A stretch of 64,000 bases of DNA from Brevibacillus laterosporus (lineage in GTDB: Bacteria > Bacillota > Bacilli > Brevibacillales > Brevibacillaceae). The notes beneath the pieces were generated by a model. It searched no databases and was not told where the DNA came from. It saw only the letters and a program-made list of their open reading frames with translations. Position 1 is the stretch's first letter; the number at the start of each line of letters is the position of its first letter. The translations under genes were made by a program, and so were the position numbers. The stretch lies in assembly GCF_030489605.1 (NCBI RefSeq), contig NZ_JAUKFY010000001.1, positions 62,001-126,000 on the forward strand, written 5' to 3'. This document shows positions 54,928 through 63,832 of this stretch, one piece after another.

Positions 54928-56016
54928 CTAGGAGAGAATGCATACACGGGTTCCTTGATCTGCACTTTGTCTGCTGGCATCTAGTATACGCTGTACTTGA
55001 TAGCCCTCCTCGAAGGTAGCCAGAGTCTTTGGTTTCCTGTCTTTGTGTAAAAGCACATCAGCTAGCTCGTCTAGCATGTGGGTAAATGGTGTGTAAAAAA
55101 ATGCAGCAGAAGCAGGAAGCGTGGCAGGCATTTGCAAAGAAGCCTTTAGATCGACCAAGGTAAGCGGCCTTGCTTCTATACCAAGATGTATTTGGTTATC
55201 ATCCGTCATAAATAGCGTTCCTTCTGTTCCATAAATCTCAAGCGACCAATTATGCTTGCAATGACGACCGCGTATGAGAAAGCTTAGCTCAAAGGTGGAG
55301 CCACTTTGGGAAGCTCCTACAAGCTGGAATGAATCGTCTGAGGTACGAGTATGCTTTTTCCCTGAGAGATCCTCTAATTCAGGAAAGTGGATAGGCGTTT
55401 GTCCAGAAACGGAGGTTATTGGTTCTTGAAGCCACCACTGTATGGAGTCAATCATATGGGAACCGATTGAGTTAAGTGTGCCGCCGCCTAACGATTTGTC
55501 TTCTTTCCAGCTTTTATGGCCTGAATGGTGGGAAAGATAATTTAGTGCATTTCCTTGGTAACGAATATGTATAATTCGGCCTAATTGTCCGCTTTTGATG
55601 ATCTCTTTTACCTTTGATCGAGCAGGTAGATATCTGAATTCAAAATTAATGGCTCCGAATCGATTTGCGTGATCACGTGCGGCAATCATATCTTCCGCCT
55701 CGTTGAGATTGAGTGCCATTGGTTTTTCACATAGGACATGATACCCGTGAGAAAAGGCTTCACAAACCATCTCTTTATGCTGATACTGTGCTGATGTAAC
55801 AGAAACAAGATCGAGAGGTTCTGAGATTAACATCGTTTTCCAATCGGAGTAAATATTCGTGATGCCTGTTGCTTGTCTAACTTGCTCGGTGTTTCTTCCT
55901 GATACACTCGTAATTGCAACTGCCTCAAACTGTGGATGAGCCTGAAAAAGCGGAGCATGGACTGAGGCACCAAAGCCTGTTCCAATAATCCCCACTTTTA
56001 ATGTAGATGTTGACAT
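54928..56016 (-). CDS. Gfo/Idh/MocA family oxidoreductase
   Basis: This 362-residue NAD(P)-dependent enzyme has an N-terminal Rossmann domain (VGIIGTGFGASVHAPLFQAHPQFE) and the family motif HVLCEKPMALNLNEAEDMI with its catalytic Lys in EKP, then the C-terminal alpha/beta domain with GGGTLNSIGSHMIDSIQWWL, where His and neighbours contact the substrate sugar or polyol. Substrates vary widely (inositol, glucose, N-acetyl sugars); none is deducible here. It is a lone gene, divergent from treR, between the chitin and trehalose groups. Confidence 0.88.
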   Translation of the reverse strand: MSTSTLKVGIIGTGFGASVHAPLFQAHPQFEAVAITSVSGRNTEQVRQATGITNIYSDWKTMLISEPLDLVSVTSAQYQHKEMVCEAFSHGYHVLCEKPMALNLNEAEDMIAARDHANRFGAINFEFRYLPARSKVKEIIKSGQLGRIIHIRYQGNALNYLSHHSGHKSWKEDKSLGGGTLNSIGSHMIDSIQWWLQEPITSVSGQTPIHFPELEDLSGKKHTRTSDDSFQLVGASQSGSTFELSFLIRGRHCKHNWSLEIYGTEGTLFMTDDNQIHLGIEARPLTLVDLKASLQMPATLPASAAFFYTPFTHMLDELADVLLHKDRKPKTLATFEEGYQVQRILDASRQSADQGTRVCILS

Positions 56017-56246
56017 AGCACGTCCTCTCCTTTTCTTTCTGTTTCATACATTATAAAGAAAATACAGATATTTTTCTATTCTTGAAAAATATCTATCATC
56101 CTAGTAACAAAGATCATTTTCAGTAGCCGATTTTCTCATTTACGTCCTATTTCTTTTTCATCCCTAACAACTTCTGGTAGTATGGAATAGAGAATATAGA
56201 AAGATAAAGCATTGACAGGGCTATTGATACACGGAGGAAACGGATA

Positions 56247-56957
56247 ATGAACAGAAGATATCTTGCTATTTATGAAGAAATTAGACAGGGAATTATTGAA
56301 GGAGTGTATCCACCAGGGGAAAAATTACCTTCTGAAAATGATTTTTGCAAAAAGTTTGAGACTAGCAGGGGCACGATTCGCCGTGCTTTAGATATGCTGG
56401 CTGAAGAAGGACTTGTAAACAGCATGCATGGGAAGGGCGTCTTTGTTTTAGATCAAAATACGATTAGCTTTTCCTTTGGTGGATTAGTCAGCTTTAAAGA
56501 AGCTAATGAAAATAGCGGATTGGTCTTTTCGACAACTGTGCCATTTTTTACAGAGCTGGTTATTGATGAAAAACTGGAACAAAAAACTCATCTTCCAAAT
56601 GGTATAAACGTTTATCATTTATATCGGGTAAGAAAGCTGGATGGAGAAAGGGTCATATTGGATATCAACTATTTTAGCAAAGATAAGTGTGCAGGCTTGA
56701 CTCCTGAAATTGCTGAAAAATCTATTTACGAGTATATAGAGAATGATTTGGAATTAAAAATTGGGTTTGCGCAAAGAGTCATTCAAGTAGAGCAAGCAAC
56801 AGGAAAAGACCGAGAATATCTGGATATGAAAGCATTTGGGTTTGTTGTTGTGGTTCGCAACTATGTGCATTTGTATGACGGTACGATATTTGAGTATACA
56901 GAGTCGCGGCATCGTCCAGATCGATTTGTGTTTACTGATTTTGCACGTAGGCGATGA
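56247..56957 (+). CDS. treR: Trehalose operon repressor TreR (GntR family, HutC/UTRA)
   Basis: This 236-residue regulator has a GntR winged helix (RYLAIYEEIRQGIIEGVYPPGEKLPSENDFCKKFETSRGTIRRALDMLAEEGL-type, residues 3-70) and a UTRA effector domain (about 90-230) expected to bind trehalose 6-phosphate. GNR-like variations aside, GKGVFVLDQNTISFSFGGLVSFKEANE is typical of Bacillus TreR. It should repress treP-treC through the paired ACTTGT...ACAAGT operators 820 bases downstream and be released by trehalose 6-phosphate. The ATG follows CGGAGGAAACG. In Bacillus treR ends the tre operon; here it is upstream and separated by a reverse gene. Confidence 0.88.
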   Translation: MNRRYLAIYEEIRQGIIEGVYPPGEKLPSENDFCKKFETSRGTIRRALDMLAEEGLVNSMHGKGVFVLDQNTISFSFGGLVSFKEANENSGLVFSTTVPFFTELVIDEKLEQKTHLPNGINVYHLYRVRKLDGERVILDINYFSKDKCAGLTPEIAEKSIYEYIENDLELKIGFAQRVIQVEQATGKDREYLDMKAFGFVVVVRNYVHLYDGTIFEYTESRHRPDRFVFTDFARRR

Positions 56958-57058
56958 AATAATCGTTTGCGTGAAGCAACAGCTAGATAATGTAGGAACA
57001 ATGAATGTCCCTATCAGGTAGCCCTGCTATATAAAACATGGACTATGACGGCCTCTGC

Positions 57059-57466
57059 TCATTGGGTGTTTAGGGGTTCAAAAAACGTAATGATGTTATT
57101 GTCCGGGTCTAGTACGCTGAAACCACGATCACCCCAAGGCTGCTCTTTTATATGACCGTTGGAATGCAGGATATTCAGCGGTTGAATACGCTGATAAAGC
57201 TCATCAATATTTTCCACTCTGATTCGGCAGCCGGCTGTACCTGCAATAAATGATTCTGCACCTGAAACGATCGGCGAGAGATCGTTTCGATTACGCCAGC
57301 TTTCATCACTGGCTACCCAAAGATGAATCTCCACATAATGACATTTCAAGATAGCGAATCCCTCTTCGTGATAAATGAGGGTAAAACCTAGTTTATCACG
57401 ATAAAAATCCTCGCTTTTCCTTATATCTGTTACAGGCAATGCCGGAATGGCTTCCATCATTTGCAT
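57059..57466 (-). CDS. VOC (glyoxalase/bleomycin-resistance) family protein
   Basis: This 135-residue protein has two beta-alpha-beta-beta-beta modules: residues about 4-60 (IPALPVTDIRKSEDFYRDKLGFTLIYHEEGFAILKC with the second-strand HYVEIHLW) and about 70-133 (RIRVENIDELYQRIQ, GDRGFSVLDPDNNIITFFEP). It matches bleomycin-binding-like proteins, which sequester the drug without a metal centre, but VOC members have many activities. Whether it confers resistance cannot be read here. It is reversed between treR and treP, with TTTACTC spacing AGGAGG from the ATG. Confidence 0.85.
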   Translation of the reverse strand: MQMMEAIPALPVTDIRKSEDFYRDKLGFTLIYHEEGFAILKCHYVEIHLWVASDESWRNRNDLSPIVSGAESFIAGTAGCRIRVENIDELYQRIQPLNILHSNGHIKEQPWGDRGFSVLDPDNNIITFFEPLNTQ

Positions 57467-57777
57467 GAGTAAACCTCCTATTCATATGCTACATATGTCT
57501 TCTTTTCAAACAATCCCGATTGCAAGACTTATAGATTTCGCGAATCAACATAGTCACTCCTGTTTTTTTAAAAGATAAAAATAAAAACGCTTTAGCATTA
57601 CTTTCAGAGCAGGATCAGCGCAATAGAAATGGTGAGATTTTTTGTGCCTAATCAGGTAGCAGGTTTTTTACCAGGTTAAAGCGGAGCAGGGTGTTTTTGA
57701 GTCTGCATGCTAGATGCATTGCTGTTTCGGTAAAGCGGGAAGGGGCATTTCCTTTCGGTGCTTTAGAATAATTTGTC
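57467..57777. other. Gap between the VOC gene and the treP operator
   Basis: No gene is visible. It carries the start region of the VOC gene on the reverse strand and unassigned sequence leading into the treP operator; I see no other clear repeat or regulatory motif. Confidence 0.4.
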
Positions 57778-57831
57778 TAGTATAACTTGTATAAACAAGT
57801 GTTTACAAACTTGTCTATACAAGTTATACTA
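57778..57831 (+). promoter_or_regulatory. treP promoter embedded in a double TreR operator
   Basis: Two 23-base arms (57778-57800 and 57809-57831) are inverted repeats differing at one base, separated by GTTTACAA. Each arm contains its own palindrome, ACTTGTATAAACAAGT and ACTTGTCTATACAAGT, close to the TreR site TTGTATATACAA. The promoter TTTACA (57802-57807) and TATACT (57825-57830), 17 bases apart, begins in the centre and ends in the right arm, so bound TreR would cover it. Confidence 0.85.
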
Positions 57832-57847
57832 AGACCAACAAATAATG

Positions 57848-57862
57848 ATGAAAGCGATTCCA
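57848..57862 (+). promoter_or_regulatory. cre site (CcpA) of the treP operon
   Basis: ATGAAAGCGATTCCA matches every position of the cre consensus WTGNAANCGNWNNCW. It lies about 10-25 bases past the predicted transcription start, where bound CcpA would block elongation, giving catabolite repression of trehalose use. Confidence 0.75.
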
Positions 57863-57877
57863 AGAGGAGGTACATCT

Positions 57878-59320
57878 ATGAGTGTTAGCAAAAAGTCCGT
57901 GGAGGAGATCGTTGAAGCACTAGGCGGTAAAGAAAATATTGTAACCGCTTCACATTGTGTAACGCGCTTACGCCTTGCTTTGCTTGATGAGGGGAAGGTC
58001 CAGAAGGAAGAGCTAGATAGTAATGATCTAGTAAAAGGCTCCTTTTCAGCGAATGGACAGTTTCAGGTTGTGATTGGTCCTGGTCTTGTTGAAAAAGCTT
58101 ATGCTCATTTATTAGAGCTGACTAGTTTAGAAAAGGCTTCCAAGCAGGAGCTTAAGGATGCTACGGAAAAAAAATTAAATCCGATACAACGAGCAATTAA
58201 AACATTAGCTGATATTTTCATCCCAATTCTACCCGCAATTGTGACTGCTGGTTTGCTAATGGGGATCAATAATGTTTTGACAGGTAAAGGGATATTTTTC
58301 CCAGACCAATCACTTATTCAGGTATACGGTCAATGGAAGGACCTAGCAGATATCATTAATCTCATTGCCAATACATCTTTCGTATTCTTGCCTGCATTAA
58401 TCGGTTGGTCTGCTGCTAAACGCTTTGGCGGCAGTGAGCTTCTTGGAATGGTACTTGGGCTAATGCTGATCCACCCAGATTTATTAAATGCTTGGGGATA
58501 TGGAGATGCGGTTGCAAAAGGAACGGTGCCATACTGGAATTTATTTGGCTTAAGCATTGAAAAAATTGGGTATCAAGGTCAAGTATTGCCTGTTCTTGTC
58601 TCAGCGTTTTGTTTAGCGAAGATAGAACAATTCATGAATAAGCGCGTACCAGACGCTTTCAAGCTATTATTAGTAGCTCCTGTAACATTGTTAGTGACAG
58701 GATTCCTATCATTTATCGTGATTGGGCCATTAACCTTCTCAGTCGGAACTGTAATTACGAATGCCTTTGTGAGCATTTTTGATAATTTTGCAGCAGTTGG
58801 CGGTTTCATTTATGGTGGTTTCTATGCCTTGCTGGTTGTAACTGGCATGCATCATACCTTCCTGGCAGTAGATTTACAATTGATCGCAAGTGTAGGCGGA
58901 ACCTTCTTATGGCCGATTTTAGTGCTTTCTAATATTGCTCAGGGCTCTGCTTCCTTAGCTACGATGTTTTTGATTCGCGATGAAAAAGGCAAGGGCTTAT
59001 CACTTACATCAGCGATTTCCGCTTTCTTAGGAATTACAGAACCAGCTATGTTCGGGGTAAATCTGCGGATGCGTTATCCATTTATCGCCGCGATGATTGG
59101 ATCTGCGCTCGGTGCTGTATTTATTACGATAAATAAAGTGAAAGCCGCTTCGATTGGTGTGGGTGGTTTACCAGGCTTCTTGTCCATCTTCCCGCAAAAT
59201 TGGTTACCGTTCTTTGTCGGAATGGCAATCGCTTTAGTTATACCTTTTGTCCTTACTATTATATTTGGCAAAATGCGCAGCAAAAAGGCAGAAGAGCAAG
59301 GGACAAAGTCTGTAGCATAA
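57878..59320 (+). CDS. treP: PTS trehalose transporter, EIIBC component
   Basis: This 480-residue permease imports trehalose as trehalose 6-phosphate. The N-terminal EIIB domain carries the phosphorylated C27 (VTASHCVTRLRLAL), and the EIIC membrane domain (from about 105) has eight or more helices with FIPILPAIVTAGLLMGINNVL, GITEPAMFGVNLRMRYPF and MHHTFLAVDLQL, the Glc/sucrose superfamily signatures. There is no EIIA, so a cellular EIIA-Glc must serve. The start is ATG 57878 after AGAGGAGG; the frame from 57845 adds residues over the cre site. treC follows after 75 bases. Confidence 0.94.
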   Translation: MSVSKKSVEEIVEALGGKENIVTASHCVTRLRLALLDEGKVQKEELDSNDLVKGSFSANGQFQVVIGPGLVEKAYAHLLELTSLEKASKQELKDATEKKLNPIQRAIKTLADIFIPILPAIVTAGLLMGINNVLTGKGIFFPDQSLIQVYGQWKDLADIINLIANTSFVFLPALIGWSAAKRFGGSELLGMVLGLMLIHPDLLNAWGYGDAVAKGTVPYWNLFGLSIEKIGYQGQVLPVLVSAFCLAKIEQFMNKRVPDAFKLLLVAPVTLLVTGFLSFIVIGPLTFSVGTVITNAFVSIFDNFAAVGGFIYGGFYALLVVTGMHHTFLAVDLQLIASVGGTFLWPILVLSNIAQGSASLATMFLIRDEKGKGLSLTSAISAFLGITEPAMFGVNLRMRYPFIAAMIGSALGAVFITINKVKAASIGVGGLPGFLSIFPQNWLPFFVGMAIALVIPFVLTIIFGKMRSKKAEEQGTKSVA

Positions 59321-59395
59321 CAACTAACATATATGACACGTAAGTTATGCACATACAACTAGATTAAGTCTTTACAAAAAATGGTGGTGTAAGCA

Positions 59396-61075
59396 ATGCA
59401 GAAAACATGGTGGAAGAAAGCTGTCGTGTATCAGATTTATCCGAAAAGCTTTCTTGATACAACAGGGAATGGCATCGGAGATTTGGCAGGTATCACTCGC
59501 CAATTAGACTATTTACAGCAATTAGGTGTGGATGTAATCTGGTTAACTCCTATTTATGCGTCTCCACAAAAGGATAATGGCTACGATATCAGTGATTACT
59601 ATACGATCAATCCGGAGTACGGAACTATGGAGTCCTTTGAAGATTTGTTGCATGAGGCTCATCAGCGCAATATCAAGCTGATTATGGATATCGTTGTGAA
59701 CCATACATCGATTGAGCATGAATGGTTTAAACAAGCAAGGTCTTCCAAAGATAATCCGTATCGCGACTATTATATTTGGAAAGATGGTGTGGATGGCAAT
59801 CCCCCTACGAACTGGCAGTCTAAATTTGGAGGAAATGCTTGGGAATGGGATGAGCAGACAGGACAATATTACTTGCATTTGTACGATGTGACGCAAGCTG
59901 ATTTGAACTGGGAGAACCCGACTTTGCGGCGCGAAATTTATGATATGATGCATTTTTGGCTGAAAAAAGGCGTTGATGGTTTCCGCTTAGATGTTATTAA
60001 TGTAATTTCCAAGGATCAGAGCTTCCAAAACGATACGCTACAAAGCCCAATGGAGGACGGACGACGTTTTTATACGGATGGTCCGCGCATTCATGAATAT
60101 TTAAAAGAAATGAACGAGCAGGTGTTTTCACATTATCCTCAGATATTGACTGTAGGAGAAATGTCGTCTACAACGATTGATAATTGTATTCGCTATACCA
60201 ATCCAGACGAAAAAGAGCTAAGCATGGTCTTTAATTTTCATCATTTGAAGGTCGACTATCCGAACGGCCAGAAGTGGGCTGCAGGTGAGTTTGATTTTGT
60301 CAAATTAAAGAGCATTCTCAATGAATGGCAGGTTGGAATGCAAGCAGGTGAAGGCTGGAATGCTTTGTTCTGGTGCAATCACGATCAACCGCGTGTAGTT
60401 ACTCGCTTTGGAGATGATCAGAAATATCATAAGGAATCTGCGAAAATGCTGGGTACGGCTCTTCATTTTATGCAAGGTACTCCCTACGTTTATCAGGGGG
60501 AAGAGTTTGGTATGACTGATCCTGGTTTTTCTCGTATTGAGGAATATCGCGATGTAGAAACGATTAATGCCTACCATTTGCTTCAAGAGACAGGCCTCTC
60601 TGAGCAGGAGATCATGAAGGCGATCAAACAAAAATCCAGGGATAATTCACGTACACCAATGCAATGGATGGACGCTCCTAACGGTGGATTCACGGCAGGT
60701 ACTCCTTGGATTCAGGTAGCTAATAATTATCCATTTATCAATGCGCAGCGAGCGCAAGAAGATCAGGATTCCATCTGGTATCACTATCAAAAATTGATCC
60801 AGTTACGCAAAAAGCATGATGTTATTGCATATGGCGATTTTACAATGCTGTATCCAGAGCATCCTCACATTTATGCCTATGTACGCCAATATGGTGCTGA
60901 GCAGTTAGTCGTAGTTAATAATTTTTACGCAGAGCCGACAAAATTTGTACTGCCGAAGGAGATAACTCAAAAAGCACATACGGAGGTTATTCTGACCAAC
61001 TATCCTGATGTGCCGGCAACATTGGGCGAATTTACATTGCGTCCATACGAGTCGCTTGCTATTTTAATCAAATAA
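59396..61075 (+). CDS. treC: Trehalose-6-phosphate hydrolase (alpha,alpha-phosphotrehalase)
   Basis: This 559-residue cytoplasmic GH13 enzyme hydrolyses trehalose 6-phosphate to glucose and glucose 6-phosphate. The barrel carries VDVIWLTPIYASPQKDNGYDISDYYTI, MDIVVNHTSIEHEWF, the nucleophile Asp in GVDGFRLDVINVISKD, the acid/base Glu in LTVGEMSS, and FWCNHDQPRVVTRFGDD with the stabilising Asp. FxxHHLKVDYPNGQKW is characteristic of TreC/TreA rather than oligo-1,6-glucosidase. It forms an operon with treP, together taking external trehalose into glycolysis. The Bacillus name treA is equivalent. Confidence 0.94.
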   Translation: MQKTWWKKAVVYQIYPKSFLDTTGNGIGDLAGITRQLDYLQQLGVDVIWLTPIYASPQKDNGYDISDYYTINPEYGTMESFEDLLHEAHQRNIKLIMDIVVNHTSIEHEWFKQARSSKDNPYRDYYIWKDGVDGNPPTNWQSKFGGNAWEWDEQTGQYYLHLYDVTQADLNWENPTLRREIYDMMHFWLKKGVDGFRLDVINVISKDQSFQNDTLQSPMEDGRRFYTDGPRIHEYLKEMNEQVFSHYPQILTVGEMSSTTIDNCIRYTNPDEKELSMVFNFHHLKVDYPNGQKWAAGEFDFVKLKSILNEWQVGMQAGEGWNALFWCNHDQPRVVTRFGDDQKYHKESAKMLGTALHFMQGTPYVYQGEEFGMTDPGFSRIEEYRDVETINAYHLLQETGLSEQEIMKAIKQKSRDNSRTPMQWMDAPNGGFTAGTPWIQVANNYPFINAQRAQEDQDSIWYHYQKLIQLRKKHDVIAYGDFTMLYPEHPHIYAYVRQYGAEQLVVVNNFYAEPTKFVLPKEITQKAHTEVILTNYPDVPATLGEFTLRPYESLAILIK

Positions 61076-61090
61076 CAGCTTGGTAAACAG

Positions 61091-61138
61091 AATGCTCATC
61101 TCCCAGCATCGGATTGGGAAATGGGCATTTTGTTTTTT
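61091..61138 (+). terminator. Terminator of the treP-treC operon
   Basis: AATGCTCATCTCCCA pairs with TGGGAAATGGGCATT and is followed by TTGTTTTTTTG. Confidence 0.82.
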
Positions 61139-61249
61139 TGTTTCTATTTGTACTCACAGCCATACAGCGGTATCATAAGAAGGAGAGTGGTTGACATAAT
61201 AAGATCGTCATGTTCAACCGATAGAATCCGGTTTTGAGAGGATGACAAC

Positions 61250-63448
61250 ATGAGTAAAAAGATTGTTTTAGCAGAGAAACCCTCAGTGGGTAAAGATATC
61301 GCCAGAGTCTTGAAATGCACCAAGCAGGGGAATGGGTACCTTGAAGGCGACAAATATGTGGTTACCTGGGCATTTGGACATCTGGTTACGTTGGCTGATC
61401 CTGAAGCTTATGGCCAGACATATAAAGCTTGGAAGCTGGAGGATTTACCGCTGTTGCCGTCTCGCCTGCAATTAACTGTCATCAGACAGAGCTCCAAGCA
61501 ATATCAGATTGTAAAAAAAATATTAGGGCGTCAGGATATTACAGAAGTGATTATTGCTACAGATGCTGGTCGTGAAGGTGAGCTCGTGGCACGATGGATT
61601 TTAGAAAAGGCACATGTGAAAAAGCCTATTAAGCGCTTATGGATTTCCTCAGTGACTGATAAAGCAATCAGCGATGGCTTCAGAAAGCTGCGAGACGGCA
61701 AGGAATACGAGAATCTCTATGCTTCTGCTGTAGCTCGTGCTGAAGCTGACTGGTTTGTCGGGATCAATGCCACTCGTGCTCTTACAACGAAGCATAATGC
61801 CCAGCTCTCCTGCGGACGTGTGCAAACTCCTACTGTGGCAATGATTGCCAAACGCGAGGAGGAGATTCAAAGGTTCGTTCCTCGTCCATATTATGGTGTT
61901 CAAGCGGTCACAGGGAATGGATTAAAGCTTACGTGGCAGGATCAGCAAACAAAAGATATGAAGACGTTTACCAAGGAGAAGGCTGAGAAAATTGTCGAAA
62001 GCAGTAAAAACAAACAAGCTGAAATTATTGACATAAAGAAGGTTGACAAGAAAAGCTTCGCCCCGGCTTTATATGATCTAACCGAGTTACAACGCGATGC
62101 GAATAAGCGGTTTGGTTTTTCTGCAAAGGAAACCCTCTCCATTATGCAAGGGCTGTACGAAACACATAAGGTACTCACATACCCCCGGACAGATTCTCGC
62201 TATTTGACGTCAGATATTATCGAAACATTGCCTGATCGATTGAGAGCGATTTCCGTTAAGCCATACACTCCGTTTGCAGCTAAGCTGTTAAAGCAACCGA
62301 TTCGAGCGGGTAAACATGTAGTGGATAATAGCAAGGTATCCGATCACCATGCGATTATTCCAACTGAACAAACCGTACTGATGAATAAGCTTAGCGATAA
62401 GGAACGTAAAATTTATGACCTTGTGGTAAAACGCTTTCTGGCTGTGCTATATCAGCCCTTTGAATATGAACAAATTAGTATTCGTGCCCGAATTGGCAAC
62501 GAGGAATTTCTAGCAAAAGGGAAGACGATCACGAGTCAGGGCTGGAAGGAAATATACGATAACCACTATGATGAAGAGGATCAAGGAGATGGATTAAAAG
62601 AACAGCTCTTACCAAAGCTTGCGCAAGGTGAGCAACTATCTGTACAAACCATTTCTCTTACAAAAGGGGAAACAAAACCTCCAGAGCCATTTACGGAGGC
62701 TACACTCCTTTCTGCTATGGAGAATCCTGTCCGTTATATGGGACAGGTTGATAAGCAGCTAGCCAAAACATTAGGTGAGACAGGTGGATTAGGAACTGTT
62801 GCTACTCGCGCCGATATTATTGAAAAATTGTTTAATAGTTTCCTCATTGAAAAGCGCGGCAAGCATATTCATATTACTTCTAAAGGAAAGCAATTACTTG
62901 AGCTTGTGCCAGAAGAACTTCGCTCCCCGGCTCTTACTGCTGAATGGGAAGTGAAGCTTGGAGCGATCTCTAAAGGAAGCTTAGCGAAAAACAGCTTCAT
63001 ACAGGAAATGAAGAAGTATGCCGAGCAAATCGTCCAACAGATTAAATGTAGTGAGCAAAAATTTCGTCATGACAATCTGACTCGCTCTAAATGCCCGGAT
63101 TGCGGAAAGCTGATGCTTGAGGTAAATGGCAAAAAAGGAAAAATGTTAGTTTGTCAAGATCGTGAGTGCGGCCATCGTAAGGCAGTATCCAAGGTTACAA
63201 ATGCTAGATGCCCGCAATGTCGAAAGAAGATGGAGATGCGTGGGGAAGGAGAAGGAAAGATATTCGTATGCAAATGCGGACATCGTGAAAAATTGTCAAC
63301 GTTTAACGACAGACGCAGCAAGGAGAAACAGACGAATGTTTCGAAACGAGATGTAGCGCAGTATATGAAAAAACAGCAACGAGACCAAGAAAGCTTAGGC
63401 AATCCAGCCTTAATGGAGGCATTAAAGAAATTTAAGCTAGATCAATAA
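61250..63448 (+). CDS. topB: DNA topoisomerase III
   Basis: This 732-residue type IA topoisomerase relaxes and decatenates DNA by single-strand passage. The Toprim domain (KIVLAEKPSVGKDIARVL, IATDAGREGELVARWI) supplies metal-binding acidic residues, and the nucleophile is Y311 in VLTYPRTDSRYL. SCGRVQTPTVAMI and FTEATLLSAMENP are TopB signatures. The C-terminus has two zinc-ribbon motifs (about 615-640, SKCPDCGKLM...CQDREC; about 655-680, ARCPQCRKKM...CKCG), the second with three close cysteines. The ATG follows TGAGAGGATG. The length fits Bacillus TopB. It is monocistronic. Confidence 0.95.
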   Translation: MSKKIVLAEKPSVGKDIARVLKCTKQGNGYLEGDKYVVTWAFGHLVTLADPEAYGQTYKAWKLEDLPLLPSRLQLTVIRQSSKQYQIVKKILGRQDITEVIIATDAGREGELVARWILEKAHVKKPIKRLWISSVTDKAISDGFRKLRDGKEYENLYASAVARAEADWFVGINATRALTTKHNAQLSCGRVQTPTVAMIAKREEEIQRFVPRPYYGVQAVTGNGLKLTWQDQQTKDMKTFTKEKAEKIVESSKNKQAEIIDIKKVDKKSFAPALYDLTELQRDANKRFGFSAKETLSIMQGLYETHKVLTYPRTDSRYLTSDIIETLPDRLRAISVKPYTPFAAKLLKQPIRAGKHVVDNSKVSDHHAIIPTEQTVLMNKLSDKERKIYDLVVKRFLAVLYQPFEYEQISIRARIGNEEFLAKGKTITSQGWKEIYDNHYDEEDQGDGLKEQLLPKLAQGEQLSVQTISLTKGETKPPEPFTEATLLSAMENPVRYMGQVDKQLAKTLGETGGLGTVATRADIIEKLFNSFLIEKRGKHIHITSKGKQLLELVPEELRSPALTAEWEVKLGAISKGSLAKNSFIQEMKKYAEQIVQQIKCSEQKFRHDNLTRSKCPDCGKLMLEVNGKKGKMLVCQDRECGHRKAVSKVTNARCPQCRKKMEMRGEGEGKIFVCKCGHREKLSTFNDRRSKEKQTNVSKRDVAQYMKKQQRDQESLGNPALMEALKKFKLDQ

Positions 63449-63479
63449 GTCATTTTATGAGAAATGATATGCTCGAAAA

Positions 63480-63525
63480 TAAGGCGCCCTCTCTCTTTAT
63501 TAGGCAAGAGAAAGGGCGCCTATTT
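63480..63525 (+). terminator. Terminator after topB
   Basis: AGGCGCCCTCTCTCTT pairs with AAGAGAAAGGGCGCCT; the flanking TTATTT/ATTTC makes only a modest T-run. Confidence 0.8.
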
Positions 63526-63734
63526 CGGCTTCTTTTTCATATATGGAAAAAGGAATTACCAAAATATGATGTAAATTTCAGATTTTATTATTTTTATGTT
63601 AAGAGACCTTGAAAGAAGTACATGTATTTACTTTATTCATAAACTAAATCGAAAATGAGATCATAATATCCCATAAAATGTTAACGTTTTTATATCTTGG
63701 AAAACGTAGAGTCGAGAACACTGTTCACTATACA
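63526..63734 (+). other. AT-rich upstream region of a putative leader
   Basis: No gene is visible. It contains a small inverted repeat (ACGTTTT / AAAACGT near 63684-63707) and a possible but weak promoter (TTGAAA 63609-63614, TTTATT 63632-63637, 17 bases apart). Confidence 0.35.
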
Positions 63735-63832
63735 AGAAGGCTATGGATACGAGCTTTTACGGCTATTTTTGCTATTTAAAAACGCCTTCTTTTTTTAGTC
63801 TGATAAAAAACAGTAATGAACTGAAAAAATAA
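63735..63832 (+). promoter_or_regulatory. Attenuator-like leader with aromatic-rich uORF
   Basis: AGAAGGC (63735-63741) pairs with GCCTTCT (63784-63790), followed by eight T: a terminator with a 42-base loop. Within the loop GGC plus TATTTTT (63761-63770) could instead pair with AAAAAC and GCC (63778-63786), an alternative fold. A 29-codon frame from ATG 63743 to TAA 63830 runs through it, encoding MDTSFYGYFCYLKTPSFFS and a charged end. This is the layout of ribosome-mediated attenuation; the SD is only two bases from the ATG, a weakness. The target gene would lie beyond the window. Confidence 0.45.
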
